64,000 nt of DNA from NCBI GenBank assembly GCA_045645505.1, contig JAZRIW010000018.1, positions 62,001 to 126,000 on the forward strand. Direction: 5' to 3'. The DNA comes from Fumia sp045645505 (lineage in GTDB: Bacteria > Bacillota > Clostridia > Oscillospirales > Ruminococcaceae). The translations under genes were made by a program, and so were the position numbers. Positions 8,924 to 17,208 of this stretch are shown here, in pieces; positions within the stretch are counted from its first letter, which is position 1; every line of letters begins with the position of its first letter. The notes beneath the pieces were generated by a model. That model ran no database searches. It saw only the letters and a program-made list of their open reading frames with translations, and was not told where the DNA came from.

Positions 8924-8944
8924 AACTTCACCTCTTATGTATAT
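8916..8944 (-). promoter_or_regulatory. Perfect inverted repeat enclosing the SD and start codon of the XRE gene
   Basis: Arms ATATACATAA (8916-8925) and TTATGTATAT (8935-8944) are perfectly complementary around a 9-base loop. In the minus-strand transcript the SD GAGGTG is in the loop and the AUG is inside the 3' arm. The element could act as an RNA hairpin on translation, as a DNA operator for the HTH protein, or both. Confidence 0.6.
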
Positions 8945-8980
8945 TTTATGTTATTCTTTGATGAATTATGAATACATATG

Positions 8981-9009
8981 TTGACAAAAGACTACTTATG
9001 TGTTAAAAT
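8981..9009 (+). promoter_or_regulatory. Promoter for the lipoprotein gene
   Basis: A consensus TTGACA (8981-8986) and TAAAAT (9004-9009) are 17 bases apart, with an extended TG at 9001-9002. The start site would lie about 20 bases before the lipoprotein start. Confidence 0.65.
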
Positions 9010-9037
9010 TTTTTTAAATTTGTTAAGGAGGACTATT

Positions 9038-9178
9038 ATGTTTAAAAAAGTTTTAGCATTAGTTTCAGTTTTAGTTTTATTATTTACCGCAGGGTGTTCA
9101 CAAGAGAATAATAAAGATCACCAATTCGAATCGGAAAACAGTTCATCAGCCACAACTGCAGTAAACGATAACAACTAA
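9038..9178 (+). CDS. Lipoprotein signal fragment, 5' part of an interrupted gene
   Basis: The ATG at 9038 follows AAGGAGG. The 46 aa hold a lysine-containing start, a hydrophobic stretch and a lipobox FTAGC (Cys near residue 21), then a low-complexity Ser/Asn/Thr linker ending at a TAA at 9176-9178. As it stands it would make only a secreted lipid-anchored linker peptide. The frame continues openly past the stop; see the pseudogene entry. Confidence 0.6.
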   Translation: MFKKVLALVSVLVLLFTAGCSQENNKDHQFESENSSSATTAVNDNN

Positions 9179-9202
9179 ATATCTGTTGATGAATTTTGTA
9201 AT

Positions 9203-9829
9203 ATGGCAAAAGGCGTATGGGCAAATTTAGAAAAGCACGATTATGGATATGAAGTACTTACCATCATAAAAGAAGGTGAGTGGCGTTATAAATATGGTGT
9301 GTATGAAACAGATAATGGCTTTAATATGGAAATTAAAGAAGTTGAAATGGTAAACGATACATATAAACTAACCTTATATTCTCCCGGTGGATATAATGAA
9401 ATGTATGATATCTACGAAGAGGAAGAATATGAATATGTAGATGTTAAACTTATTGCTAATGGAATTATTTTAGATGGTACAAAAGTATTTACATATTTCA
9501 ATGATTATTCAGAGCTAAATAATTATTTAAATAGAGGTAACAATACACAAGGTCTTGAAAATAATATGCAGCAAGTTGAAAAGTCACAAAAAACAAGTAT
9601 TACAACATATACACATGCTGCTTTGGAGGGCGCCGTTATAACAAGCTCCGATTCCTCCACGGGAAAAGTGGTATACAGGAAAAAATGTGAGAAATGTGGG
9701 AATGTACAATCAGGCTCTACAATCACTTATCTCAAAGCTTCAACACTGAACAGCTCATTTTATTGTTCGAAATGCAAACAACAGCAACAGATAAGAATAC
9801 AATCTACTATGGATGTCAGATGGGAATAA
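9203..9829 (+). CDS. 3' part of the interrupted lipoprotein, zinc-ribbon-like C-terminus
   Basis: This 208-aa open frame would start at ATG 9203, but nothing upstream resembles an SD, and it lacks a signal peptide. The middle is a soluble, acidic, Tyr-rich domain of unknown type (GEWRYKYGVYETDNGFNMEI and on). The end has two CxxC pairs spaced by about 26 residues, consistent with a zinc ribbon. It is probably not translated efficiently on its own; it is in frame with the lipoprotein signal fragment upstream. Confidence 0.5.
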   Translation: MAKGVWANLEKHDYGYEVLTIIKEGEWRYKYGVYETDNGFNMEIKEVEMVNDTYKLTLYSPGGYNEMYDIYEEEEYEYVDVKLIANGIILDGTKVFTYFNDYSELNNYLNRGNNTQGLENNMQQVEKSQKTSITTYTHAALEGAVITSSDSSTGKVVYRKKCEKCGNVQSGSTITYLKASTLNSSFYCSKCKQQQQIRIQSTMDVRWE

Positions 9830-9840
9830 CAAAGAGAAAA

Positions 9841-9872
9841 AGCGATGATGTTTTTACATCATCGCTTAAATT
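9841..9872 (-). terminator. Terminator of typA, convergent with the lipoprotein locus
   Basis: Arms 9841-9850 and 9857-9866 form a GC-containing 10-bp stem with A-rich sequence on its left and T-rich sequence on its right, so it can act in both directions. It lies immediately after the typA stop. Confidence 0.75.
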
Positions 9873-11693
9873 TTATTTCTTCTTAGCCTCGGCTTTTAGG
9901 CGGAGGGTTTTATCAAGAATCTGCTTACGGAGCCTTAAATTTTCGGGGGTAACTTCGATAAGCTCGTCCTCTGTGATAAACTCAATGCATTGTTCAAGGC
10001 TCATAATTTTAGGGGGAATAAGTCTTAAAGCGTCGTCGGAGCCTGAAGCACGTGTGTTAGTCATCTGTTTTTTCTTACAAACATTAACAACCAAATCGTC
10101 ACCTTTGGGGGACTGACCTACTATCATACCTTCATAAACTTCGGTACCTGCACCAATAAAGAGCTGACCACGTTCCTGGGCATTATAAAGTCCATAGGTA
10201 ACAGCAGTACCTGTTTCAAAAGCAATAAGAGATCCGACGTTTCGTGACGGAATATCGCCTTTTAAAGGCTCGTAACCTTCAAAAACAGAGGCCATAATAC
10301 CTTCACCCTTGGTGTCGGTTAAAAATTCATTCTTGTAGCCAAAAAGTCCGCGGGAGGGAACTAAAAATTCGAGTTTGATTCTACTTCCCTGAGGAGTCAT
10401 CTGCTGAAGCTCACCTTTTCGGTAACCCATTTTTTCCATAACCGCACCCATTGATTCTTCCGGTACGTCGATAACAACTCGTTCAATCGGCTCACATTTT
10501 TTACCATCAATTTCTTTAAAGAGAACTCTTGGAGTGCTTACCTGAAACTCATAACCTTCACGACGCATTGTTTCAATTAAAATAGAAAGGTGCATTTCAC
10601 CTCGGCCTGAAACGAGGAAACTGTCAGCAGAATCGGTGTCCTCAACTTTTAAGGAGACGTCTTTTAAAAGTTCACGGTACAGGCGGTCACGAATCTGACG
10701 AGAGGTTACAAACTTACCTTCTCTGCCTGCAAAGGGGGAGTTGTTTACAGAGAAAGTCATCTGCATGGTGGGCTGTGAAATTTTTGAAAAGGGAAGTGCT
10801 TCCAATGAGTCGGGTGCACAGATAGTTTCACCGATAGTGATATTTTCGATACCTGAAATACAAATGATATCACCAATGGTTGCCTCTTCACAGGGAGTTC
10901 TGTTAAGACCATTGATTTCATACATATTTACAATTTTACCTTTGTACTTTGTATCGGGATTATGATAGTTACAGATTCCTACTTCCTGACCTTGTTTTAT
11001 ATGTCCTCTTGTAACACGTCCAATAGCGATTCGGCCAACGTATTCGTTATAGTCAATTGCAGATACCATCATCTGGAAGGGCTCGTCTTCTTCGCCTTTT
11101 GGTGGGTCAATATGTTCTAAGATTTTGTCAAATAAAGGTCTTAAATCTTTACCGGGGACTTCTGGCGCATAGGTCGCGGTACCCTCACGTCCTGAGCAGT
11201 AAACCACAGGGCTGTCAAGCTGTTCTTCGGTAGCATTCAGATCCATTAAAAGCTCCAAAACTTCGTCTTCGATTTCGTAAAGTCTTGCATCAGGGCGGTC
11301 AATTTTGTTTACAACAACAATAATTTTGTGACCTAATTCCATAGCTTTTTGCAAAACAAATCTTGTCTGTGGCATACAACCCTCAAAAGAGTCAACCAAA
11401 AGAAGTATTCCGTCAACCATTTTGAGAACTCTTTCTACTTCTCCGCTGAAATCAGCATGTCCGGGGGTGTCGATGATATTTATTTTTACATCTTTATAGA
11501 ATGCCGAAGTGTTTTTAGCTAAGATAGTAATACCTCTTTCTCTTTCGAGGTCGTTATTATCCATAACTCTGTCTTCAACAACCTGATTTTCCCTGAAAGC
11601 ACCACCTTGTTTTAACATTTCGTCAACAAGGGTGGTTTTACCATGGTCAACGTGTGCTACGATTGCTATATTCCTTAAATCTTTACGAACCAA
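9873..11693 (-). CDS. typA: Translational GTPase TypA/BipA
   Basis: TypA is an EF-G-like ribosome-associated GTPase involved in 50S assembly and stress or cold adaptation. The 606 aa contain G1 HVDHGKTTLVDEM near residue 15, G2 RGITI, G3 DTPGHADF near 75 and G4 NKID near 129. EF-G-like domains II, III and V and the TypA-specific C-terminal domain follow. The start is TTG at 11693, set by GGAGGA 7 bases upstream, giving MVRKDLRNIAIVAHVDHGK. It is the last gene of a minus-strand block with murA, the MBL hydrolase and rlmH; 15 bases separate it from rlmH. Confidence 0.96.
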   Translation of the reverse strand: MVRKDLRNIAIVAHVDHGKTTLVDEMLKQGGAFRENQVVEDRVMDNNDLERERGITILAKNTSAFYKDVKINIIDTPGHADFSGEVERVLKMVDGILLLVDSFEGCMPQTRFVLQKAMELGHKIIVVVNKIDRPDARLYEIEDEVLELLMDLNATEEQLDSPVVYCSGREGTATYAPEVPGKDLRPLFDKILEHIDPPKGEEDEPFQMMVSAIDYNEYVGRIAIGRVTRGHIKQGQEVGICNYHNPDTKYKGKIVNMYEINGLNRTPCEEATIGDIICISGIENITIGETICAPDSLEALPFSKISQPTMQMTFSVNNSPFAGREGKFVTSRQIRDRLYRELLKDVSLKVEDTDSADSFLVSGRGEMHLSILIETMRREGYEFQVSTPRVLFKEIDGKKCEPIERVVIDVPEESMGAVMEKMGYRKGELQQMTPQGSRIKLEFLVPSRGLFGYKNEFLTDTKGEGIMASVFEGYEPLKGDIPSRNVGSLIAFETGTAVTYGLYNAQERGQLFIGAGTEVYEGMIVGQSPKGDDLVVNVCKKKQMTNTRASGSDDALRLIPPKIMSLEQCIEFITEDELIEVTPENLRLRKQILDKTLRLKAEAKKK

Positions 11694-11708
11694 TTAAGAT
11701 TCCTCCTA

Positions 11709-12191
11709 TTATTTATGGTATTTTCCATTTGAATTTATTTGAAAACAGCGGTAAATCTGTTCTAAAAGCATTATTCTTGCAAGCTGATGGGGAAAGGTCA
11801 TCTTTGACATTGAAAGTTTTATTTTCCCTTTGTTTTTAACTTCATCATAAAGTCCGTATGAACCACCTATAATGAAGGTAAAAGAGCTTGTGCCCAAAAT
11901 AGAAAGCTTTTCAATTTCTTTTGCAAGGGAAACTGACGGATATTGTTTTCCCTCTATGCATAGTGGTATCACAAAACTATCTTTCGGGATTTTTGATAAA
12001 ATTGAAAATCCTTCTTTTTCTATACAAGTTTTTATTTCTGATTCAGATGGGTTTTCAGAAATTTTATATTCATTTAATTCTATTATATTCAGCTTACAAA
12101 ATGAAGAAAGCCTTTTTTCGTATTCATTTGAAGCATCTTTTAAATATTTTTCTTTGAGTTTTCCTATACACAAAACGTTAATTGTTATCAT
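11709..12191 (-). CDS. rlmH: 23S rRNA pseudouridine-1915 N3-methyltransferase RlmH
   Basis: RlmH is a SPOUT-fold enzyme that methylates pseudouridine 1915 in helix 69 of 23S rRNA on assembled 70S ribosomes. Length (160 aa) is typical. The C-terminal knot is clear: FIIGGSYGLYDEV near residue 105, then LSMSKMTFPHQLARIMLLEQIYR and the conserved end GKYHK. Its ATG overlaps the stop of the upstream MBL hydrolase gene by 4 bases (ATGA), so the two are translationally coupled. That pairing (yycJ-rlmH) is common in Firmicutes. Confidence 0.95.
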   Translation of the reverse strand: MITINVLCIGKLKEKYLKDASNEYEKRLSSFCKLNIIELNEYKISENPSESEIKTCIEKEGFSILSKIPKDSFVIPLCIEGKQYPSVSLAKEIEKLSILGTSSFTFIIGGSYGLYDEVKNKGKIKLSMSKMTFPHQLARIMLLEQIYRCFQINSNGKYHK

Positions 12192-12979
12192 ATAATTTCA
12201 ATCAACCTTCCGTTATTTACTTTATCAAGTATATCTATAAAGTAATCTTTTTCTAAGATAATATTTTTTTGTTTGAGATAGTTTTCTAAATGTGAAAATG
12301 CTATCTTGGGATTATTATTGTGTTCACTAAGATGTGCTAATACAAATTTTTTTGTATTATTTAAGATAAGTCTTTCAATAGTTTCAGCACATTGTTCGTT
12401 TGAAAGGTGGCCTTTTTCAGAAGAAATACGCTTTTTTAAGGAAACGGGATATTTTCCGTACATCAGCATACTTTCATCATAGTTAGATTCAAGCATTACA
12501 AAGTCACAACCTGAAAGTGCTGAAAAAACTTCTTTACTCACATAACCTAAATCGGTGCAAATACCAATTTGTTTTTCAGATGGAGTTTTAATTTTAAAGC
12601 CCAGACTTTCCTTTGCATCATGTGAAGTCCGAAAAGGTGTTATTTTATATCCACTTACTTCTTTTTCACGATTTATAATATGTATTTCGTGGTTGCGCGG
12701 AAGTTTTCCGCTGTTTAAAAGACTGTCAATAGTACCTTTTGAGGCGTAGATTGGAATGTTGTATCGAAAAGCAATGACGTCAAGTCCTTTGACGTGGTCA
12801 ATATGTTCGTGGGTTATGAAAATTGCCCTGACTGCAGCTGGAGATATTTTTACGGATTTTAAACTTTTTTCAAAGGTCTTGATACCTATTCCGGCATCAA
12901 TTAAAATTCCTTCTTCAAGGCTACCTATATAGGTAGAGTTACCACTACTTGAGCTGCATAAATTATAAAAGTAAGTCAT
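12188..12979 (-). CDS. MBL-fold metallohydrolase (YycJ/WalJ-like)
   Basis: This is a metallo-beta-lactamase-fold phosphodiesterase-type protein of the YycJ/WalJ family, linked in Bacillota to cell-wall homeostasis and to DNA-end processing; its substrate is not settled. The first metal motif THEHIDHVKG (HxHxDH) is near residue 57, with further ligands in YASKG, RTSHDAKESLG, TDLGYVS and LAHLSEHNN. I place the start at 12979 because AAGGA (12989-12993) is 9 bases upstream of it, whereas the ATG at 12988 directly abuts the SD. The product is 263 aa. The B. subtilis neighbours of the WalRK operon are absent here. Confidence 0.88.
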   Translation of the reverse strand: MTYFYNLCSSSSGNSTYIGSLEEGILIDAGIGIKTFEKSLKSVKISPAAVRAIFITHEHIDHVKGLDVIAFRYNIPIYASKGTIDSLLNSGKLPRNHEIHIINREKEVSGYKITPFRTSHDAKESLGFKIKTPSEKQIGICTDLGYVSKEVFSALSGCDFVMLESNYDESMLMYGKYPVSLKKRISSEKGHLSNEQCAETIERLILNNTKKFVLAHLSEHNNNPKIAFSHLENYLKQKNIILEKDYFIDILDKVNNGRLIEII

Positions 12980-13000
12980 TTTTTTCATTCCTTAATAGTA

Positions 13001-13028
13001 AAAGGTCGGAGAATATTCTCCGACCTTT
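13001..13028 (-). terminator. murA terminator: perfect 28-base palindrome
   Basis: Bases 13001-13014 and 13015-13028 are perfectly complementary (14-bp arms, no fixed loop). It lies between the murA stop and the MBL gene start and ends in T's on the minus strand. Confidence 0.65.
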
Positions 13029-13040
13029 ATCACACAGTAA

Positions 13041-14327
13041 TTACAAAGCGAGAGAAAGTTCGTTTTCGGGAGAATAAACTTTTTTAATATCTGCTCCCAA
13101 ATTACGTAATTTCAATTCAATATCTTCATATCCACGTTCGATGTGATAGATATCTTCAACTTCGGTAGTGCCTGAAGCGGCAAGTCCTGCAATGATCATT
13201 GCAACACCGGCACGCAAGTCAGTAGCTTTTACAGGAGCTCCCATTAAATGTCCTGTACCTTCTATAACAGCTACTTTTCCATCTACCGAAATATCTGCAC
13301 CCATACGACGAAGCTCGTCAACATATTTAAAGCGGTTGTCCCAGACACCTTCGGTTACAATGCTTGTACCTTCAGCTAATGTGAGTAATGTGGTAATCTG
13401 GGGTTGCATATCGGTTGGAAATCCCGGATGGGGTAAAGTTTTAATACTTGTTTTCTCAAGATGTCCAGTACCGATAACTCTGATACTGTCGTCATATTCT
13501 TCAACAATAACACCGATTTTCTGAAGTTTCACAGTGATGGATTCAAGATGCTTTGGAATAACATTTTTAATAAGAATATTTCCTTTTGTAGCTGCAGACA
13601 TAACCATAAAAGTGCCTGCTTCAATCTGGTCGGGGATAATGGAATACTGTGTACTGTGCAGGTAATTTACACCTCTGATTTTAATGACATCAGTACCTGC
13701 TCCCATAATATCAGCGCCCATAGAGTTCAAAAAGTTAGCTAAATCAACAATGTGTGGCTCTTTAGCAGCATTTTCGATTACTGTTAAGCCTTCGGCTTTT
13801 ACAGCAGCGAGCATAACGTTTATTGTAGCACCTACAGTTACAATATCAAAGTAAATATGCGAACCTTTAAGGCCATTGGATGCATCAAGGCTAACCATAC
13901 CATGGTTAACTGCTCCTTCGGCACCTAAAGAGGAAAATCCCTTTAAGTGTTGATCAATAGGTCTTGCACCTAAATCACAGCCTCCCGGCATAGATACGTT
14001 TGCGCTTTTTACTTTTCCAAGTAACGCTCCAAGAAAATAATAGGACGCACGCATGTTTTTTGTGAGGTCGTAGGGGACAGTAGGACTAATAATATTTGTA
14101 GGATCAATATAGAGAGTGGATTTATTAATAATCTTAACTTTTACGCCCATTTGCTTTAAAATTTTTATAGTACAATCAATATCACTTATATTAGGTACAT
14201 TTTCTATGGTACATGGTTCGTCGGAAAGAATTGCGGCGGGAAGAATTGCAACAGCAGCATTTTTAGCACCACTTATAGTTACTTCACCCTGGAGTTTATT
14301 ACCGCCATTAATTACATATTTTTCCAA
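13041..14327 (-). CDS. murA: UDP-N-acetylglucosamine 1-carboxyvinyltransferase MurA
   Basis: MurA catalyses the first committed step of peptidoglycan synthesis: PEP plus UDP-GlcNAc gives the enolpyruvyl ether that MurB reduces. The 428 aa start GGNKLQGEVTISGAKNAA, with the catalytic and fosfomycin-reactive cysteine in MPGGCDLGARPID near residue 115. FPTDMQPQ near 303 is also typical. The start is TTG at 14327, with GGGG about 7 bases upstream. An extended -10 (TGATATACT, 14361-14366 on the minus strand) lies ~35 bases before the start. Firmicutes often carry two MurA paralogues; only one is visible here. Confidence 0.95.
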   Translation of the reverse strand: MEKYVINGGNKLQGEVTISGAKNAAVAILPAAILSDEPCTIENVPNISDIDCTIKILKQMGVKVKIINKSTLYIDPTNIISPTVPYDLTKNMRASYYFLGALLGKVKSANVSMPGGCDLGARPIDQHLKGFSSLGAEGAVNHGMVSLDASNGLKGSHIYFDIVTVGATINVMLAAVKAEGLTVIENAAKEPHIVDLANFLNSMGADIMGAGTDVIKIRGVNYLHSTQYSIIPDQIEAGTFMVMSAATKGNILIKNVIPKHLESITVKLQKIGVIVEEYDDSIRVIGTGHLEKTSIKTLPHPGFPTDMQPQITTLLTLAEGTSIVTEGVWDNRFKYVDELRRMGADISVDGKVAVIEGTGHLMGAPVKATDLRAGVAMIIAGLAASGTTEVEDIYHIERGYEDIELKLRNLGADIKKVYSPENELSLAL

Positions 14328-14640
14328 AGCGACACCCCTTTATTTATTTTTAACATAAGTAGTATATCACAAAAAAATGAAAAGTAAAAGGTTTTTTACG
14401 AAATTTCTTTAAATTTTTTTTTGAAAAATAGCAAATTCAACAAAAAAAATATTTTTTTTGTTAAATATTTTTTTTATATAATTTTTTTGTAAAAATCTTT
14501 TTTTATAAACAAGTGTATTTCATATAAGAACAAAGTAGTATTCTTTTTTGTTTTTATATTTCATTTTGCATAAAAAATTTCTTTTAAATTTGTGCATTAT
14601 ATGGAAAAATAAAATATACTAAAAAAGTATAATTAAAACT
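14328..14640. other. AT-rich intergenic region between divergent murA and nrdD
   Basis: This stretch contains no convincing gene. It holds the murA promoter at its left end and a run of homopolymer tracts: T9 at 14414-14422, A8 at 14442-14449, T8 at 14452-14459, T8 at 14468-14475, T7 at 14482-14488 and T7 at 14498-14504. The tract spacing is 13-16 bases in its regular part, not the ~10.5 expected for phased bending. It may act as an upstream AT element. Confidence 0.6.
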
Positions 14641-14641
14641 A

Positions 14642-14670
14642 TTGACAAGGTACAAAATATACTATATAAT
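14642..14670 (+). promoter_or_regulatory. nrdD promoter
   Basis: A perfect TTGACA (14642-14647) and TATAAT (14665-14670) are separated by 17 bases. Initiation would fall near 14677, about 90 bases before nrdD, leaving a leader that contains the second NrdR-like box. Confidence 0.8.
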
Positions 14671-14706
14671 AGTCCATAACGAGCAAAATCACACTATATA
14701 TTGTGG
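14659..14706 (+). promoter_or_regulatory. Paired NrdR-like boxes at the nrdD promoter
   Basis: The box at 14691-14706 (ACACTATATATTGTGG) fits the NrdR consensus closely. A weaker copy at 14659-14674 (ATACTATATAATAGTC) shares 11 of 16 positions with it and covers the -10 element. The two starts are 32 bases apart, about three helical turns, as is usual for NrdR. NrdR represses ribonucleotide reductase genes in response to dATP/ATP; no nrdR gene is in the window. Confidence 0.7.
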
Positions 14707-14767
14707 TTTGAATTCAGAATTTAATGATGCGTTTTGCTTGATATATTAAAGGAAGGGAAGATGAAAA

Positions 14768-17116
14768 ATGATTACAAAGATAAAGAAACGTGACGGGCGT
14801 GAAGTAGCATTTAATATTGAGAAAATTACAACTGCAATCTTTAAAGCTGCACAGGCAACTGGTGGAAATGATTATGATACTGCTTTTGCCTTGGCACAGG
14901 ATGTAGTTGAGTATGTAGAAAAAAATTGTCCTGATAAGGTGCCTTCGGTAGAATTTATTCAGGATGCTGTAGAAAAGGTTTTGGTTGAAAAAGGACACGC
15001 AAGAACAGCTAAGGTTTTTATTCTTTATCGTGCTGAACGTACAAGAATTCGTGAGATGAACACAAAACTCATGAAAACCTATGAGGATTTAACTTTTAAA
15101 TCTGCTGAAGAAGTTGATTTAAAGAGAGAAAATGCCAACATAGATGGCGATACTGCCATGGGCTCTATGCTTAAATATGGTTCTGAGGGTGCAAAGCAGT
15201 TTTACGAGATGTATGTTTTGGATCCGGACCACGCTAAAGCACATGTCAATGGTGATATTCATATTCACGATTTGGATTTCTTGACACTTACCACTACATG
15301 TTGCCAGATTGATCTTAAAAAACTTTTCCATAACGGTTTCTCTACAGGACATGGATTTTTGCGTGAACCTAATGATATAACAAGTTATTCCGCATTGGCT
15401 TGTATTGCTATTCAGGCTAATCAGAATGATCAGCATGGCGGACAGAGTATTCCGAATTTTGATTATTATCTTTCGGATGGTGTTCGTAAAACCTTTGCAA
15501 AGAGATACAGAGTTAATTTGGCAAAGGCTTTGGAACTTATTGGTGGATATGAAGACGCTGATGATGTTGCACGTAAAATTTCAGATGAAATTTTCAAAGA
15601 GAAGGATATAAAACCTGTTCTTGCTTTTTCAAACGGATATGTTGAGGCGGAAAAAGAAAAGCTTTCAGCATTAGGTTTAGATGATGCTACTGCACAACGT
15701 ATTCAGAAATTTGCATTAAAAGAAGCAACAAAAGAAACAGACCGTGCTACATATCAGGCTATGGAGGCTTTGGTACATAACCTTAATACTATGCACTCAC
15801 GTGCAGGTGCTCAGGTTCCGTTCAGCTCATTAAACTACGGAACTGACACTTCTCCTGAAGGACGTATGGTAACAAAGAATATCCTCCTGGCAACAAAAGC
15901 AGGTCTTGGAAATGGTGAAACACCTATTTTCCCGATTCATATTTTCAAGGTTAAAGAGGGAGTAAACTATAATCCCGGTGATCCTAACTATGATTTGTAT
16001 AAACTTGCTATTGAGGTATCTGCAAAACGTCTTTTCCCGAACTTCTCGTTTATCGATGCTCCTTTTAATATTAAATATTATAAAGAAGGTCGTCCTGAAA
16101 CAGAATGTGCATATATGGGTTGTCGTACCCGTGTAATTGCAAATGCTGTTTCTCCGGATAATGAAATTGTTACAGGCAGAGGTAATTTAAGCTTTACTTC
16201 TATAAACCTTCCTCGTCTTGCTATTAAAGCAAGTGGAAATATTGATGCTTTCTTTGAGTCACTGGATAAAATGATAGATTTGGTTATCGATCAGCTCTTG
16301 GCTCGTTATAAAATTCAGGCAGATAAAAAAGTCCGTAACTATCCTTTCCTTATGGGACAGGGTGTCTGGTCAGGTTCTGATGAGTTAGGTCCTAATGATA
16401 CTGTAGGAGAAGTTTTGAAACAAGGTACTTTGACTCTTGGCTTTATCGGTCTTGCTGAATGTTTGAAAGCGCTTATCGGTAAACACCATGGTGAATCCAA
16501 AGAGGCACAGAATTTAGGCCTTGAAATTATTGGATATATGAGAAAGAGAATGGATGAAGCTACCGAAGAACACGGTATGAATTTCTCACTTATCGGTACA
16601 CCGGCTGAAGGTTTGTCCGGACGTTTTATTCGTATGGATAAGAAGTTGTTTGGAGAAATTAAAGGTATCACCAATCGTGATTATTATACAAATTCTTTCC
16701 ATGTTCCTGTTTACTATCCCTGTTCTGCTTTCAATAAGATTAAACTTGAATCACCTTATCATAACTTGACAAATGGTGGACATATTTCTTATGTTGAACT
16801 CGATGGTGATCCCTGTGAAAACCTTGAGGCATTTGAACAAGTTGTGCGTTATATGAAAGAAAGCGGTATCGGATATGGTTCAATCAACCATCCTGTTGAC
16901 CGTGACCCTGTTTGCGGATATACAGGTATCATTGGAAACGAGTGTCCTCAGTGTCATCGTAAGGAAGATGATGGTAATGTGAAATTTGAAAGAATTCGCA
17001 GAATCACAGGATATCTTGTTGGTACTCTTGATAACTTTAACGATGCTAAACGTTCTGAAGTTGAGGACAGAGTAAAACATTCTGTAAACAGTGCAGATTC
17101 TATGGAAACATTATAA
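14768..17116 (+). CDS. nrdD: Anaerobic (class III) ribonucleoside-triphosphate reductase
   Basis: NrdD makes dNTPs from NTPs using a glycyl radical, so it works only without oxygen. The N-terminal ~90 residues are an ATP-cone (ITKIKKRDGREVAFNIEKI), the allosteric dATP/ATP switch. The long barrel domain includes DIHIHDLDF near 160. The C-terminal part has the zinc cysteines in CGYTGIIGNECPQCHRK near 715-731, and the glycyl-radical loop RITGYLVGTLDNF near 744-756. Length (782 aa) is normal. The ATG at 14768 has GGAAGGG 10 bases upstream. It is followed by a hairpin and then by its activase nrdG. No class I or II reductase occurs in the window. Confidence 0.96.
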   Translation: MITKIKKRDGREVAFNIEKITTAIFKAAQATGGNDYDTAFALAQDVVEYVEKNCPDKVPSVEFIQDAVEKVLVEKGHARTAKVFILYRAERTRIREMNTKLMKTYEDLTFKSAEEVDLKRENANIDGDTAMGSMLKYGSEGAKQFYEMYVLDPDHAKAHVNGDIHIHDLDFLTLTTTCCQIDLKKLFHNGFSTGHGFLREPNDITSYSALACIAIQANQNDQHGGQSIPNFDYYLSDGVRKTFAKRYRVNLAKALELIGGYEDADDVARKISDEIFKEKDIKPVLAFSNGYVEAEKEKLSALGLDDATAQRIQKFALKEATKETDRATYQAMEALVHNLNTMHSRAGAQVPFSSLNYGTDTSPEGRMVTKNILLATKAGLGNGETPIFPIHIFKVKEGVNYNPGDPNYDLYKLAIEVSAKRLFPNFSFIDAPFNIKYYKEGRPETECAYMGCRTRVIANAVSPDNEIVTGRGNLSFTSINLPRLAIKASGNIDAFFESLDKMIDLVIDQLLARYKIQADKKVRNYPFLMGQGVWSGSDELGPNDTVGEVLKQGTLTLGFIGLAECLKALIGKHHGESKEAQNLGLEIIGYMRKRMDEATEEHGMNFSLIGTPAEGLSGRFIRMDKKLFGEIKGITNRDYYTNSFHVPVYYPCSAFNKIKLESPYHNLTNGGHISYVELDGDPCENLEAFEQVVRYMKESGIGYGSINHPVDRDPVCGYTGIIGNECPQCHRKEDDGNVKFERIRRITGYLVGTLDNFNDAKRSEVEDRVKHSVNSADSMETL

Positions 17117-17137
17117 TTTTTTAAAAATTTAAGATTT

Positions 17138-17187
17138 AAAACCTATCTTTTTGTAATGATATTATTATAAAAAGATAGGTTTTTATC
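17138..17187 (+). terminator. Hairpin/attenuator between nrdD and nrdG
   Basis: Arms of ~15 bases (17138-17152 and 17169-17184) enclose a 16-base loop and end in a T-run. It probably lets only part of transcription reach nrdG, fitting the lower need for activase than for reductase. Confidence 0.7.
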
Positions 17188-17208
17188 TGCAGGACAGGAG
17201 TTATAAAA

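Larger units (their letters stand above)
9038..9829 (+). pseudogene. Zinc-ribbon lipoprotein gene interrupted by an in-frame stop
   Basis: Reading frame 9038 runs to 9829 with a single stop codon, TAA at 9176-9178 (codon 47), directly after the Asn-rich linker. The codons after the stop read ISVDEFCNMAKGVWANLEKHD in the same frame. The first internal ATG (9203) has no SD, so the two parts look like one former gene of ~262 sense codons. The full product would be a lipoprotein: signal peptide and lipobox, linker, a ~110-residue globular part rich in Tyr/Glu, a Gln/Asn linker, and a C-terminal zinc-ribbon-like module with two C-x2-C pairs (CEKCG near residue 215, CSKCK near 240). I do not recognise a named family. 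A nonsense mutation is the simplest reading; a sequencing error or stop read-through remain possible. Confidence 0.6.

Noticed and set aside
9203..9829. Independent gene starting at ATG 9203
   Set aside because: No SD precedes it, and it continues the frame of the lipoprotein fragment; kept only as the 3' part of an interrupted gene.
14414..14504. Run of T and A tracts as a possible replication origin or phased bend
   Set aside because: No DnaA boxes (TTATCCACA-like), no dnaA/dnaN neighbours, and tract spacing of 13-16 bases rather than ~10.5.
16914..16970. Cysteine group in NrdD as a separate Fe-S protein
   Set aside because: These are the known zinc-site cysteines near the glycyl-radical loop of class III reductases.
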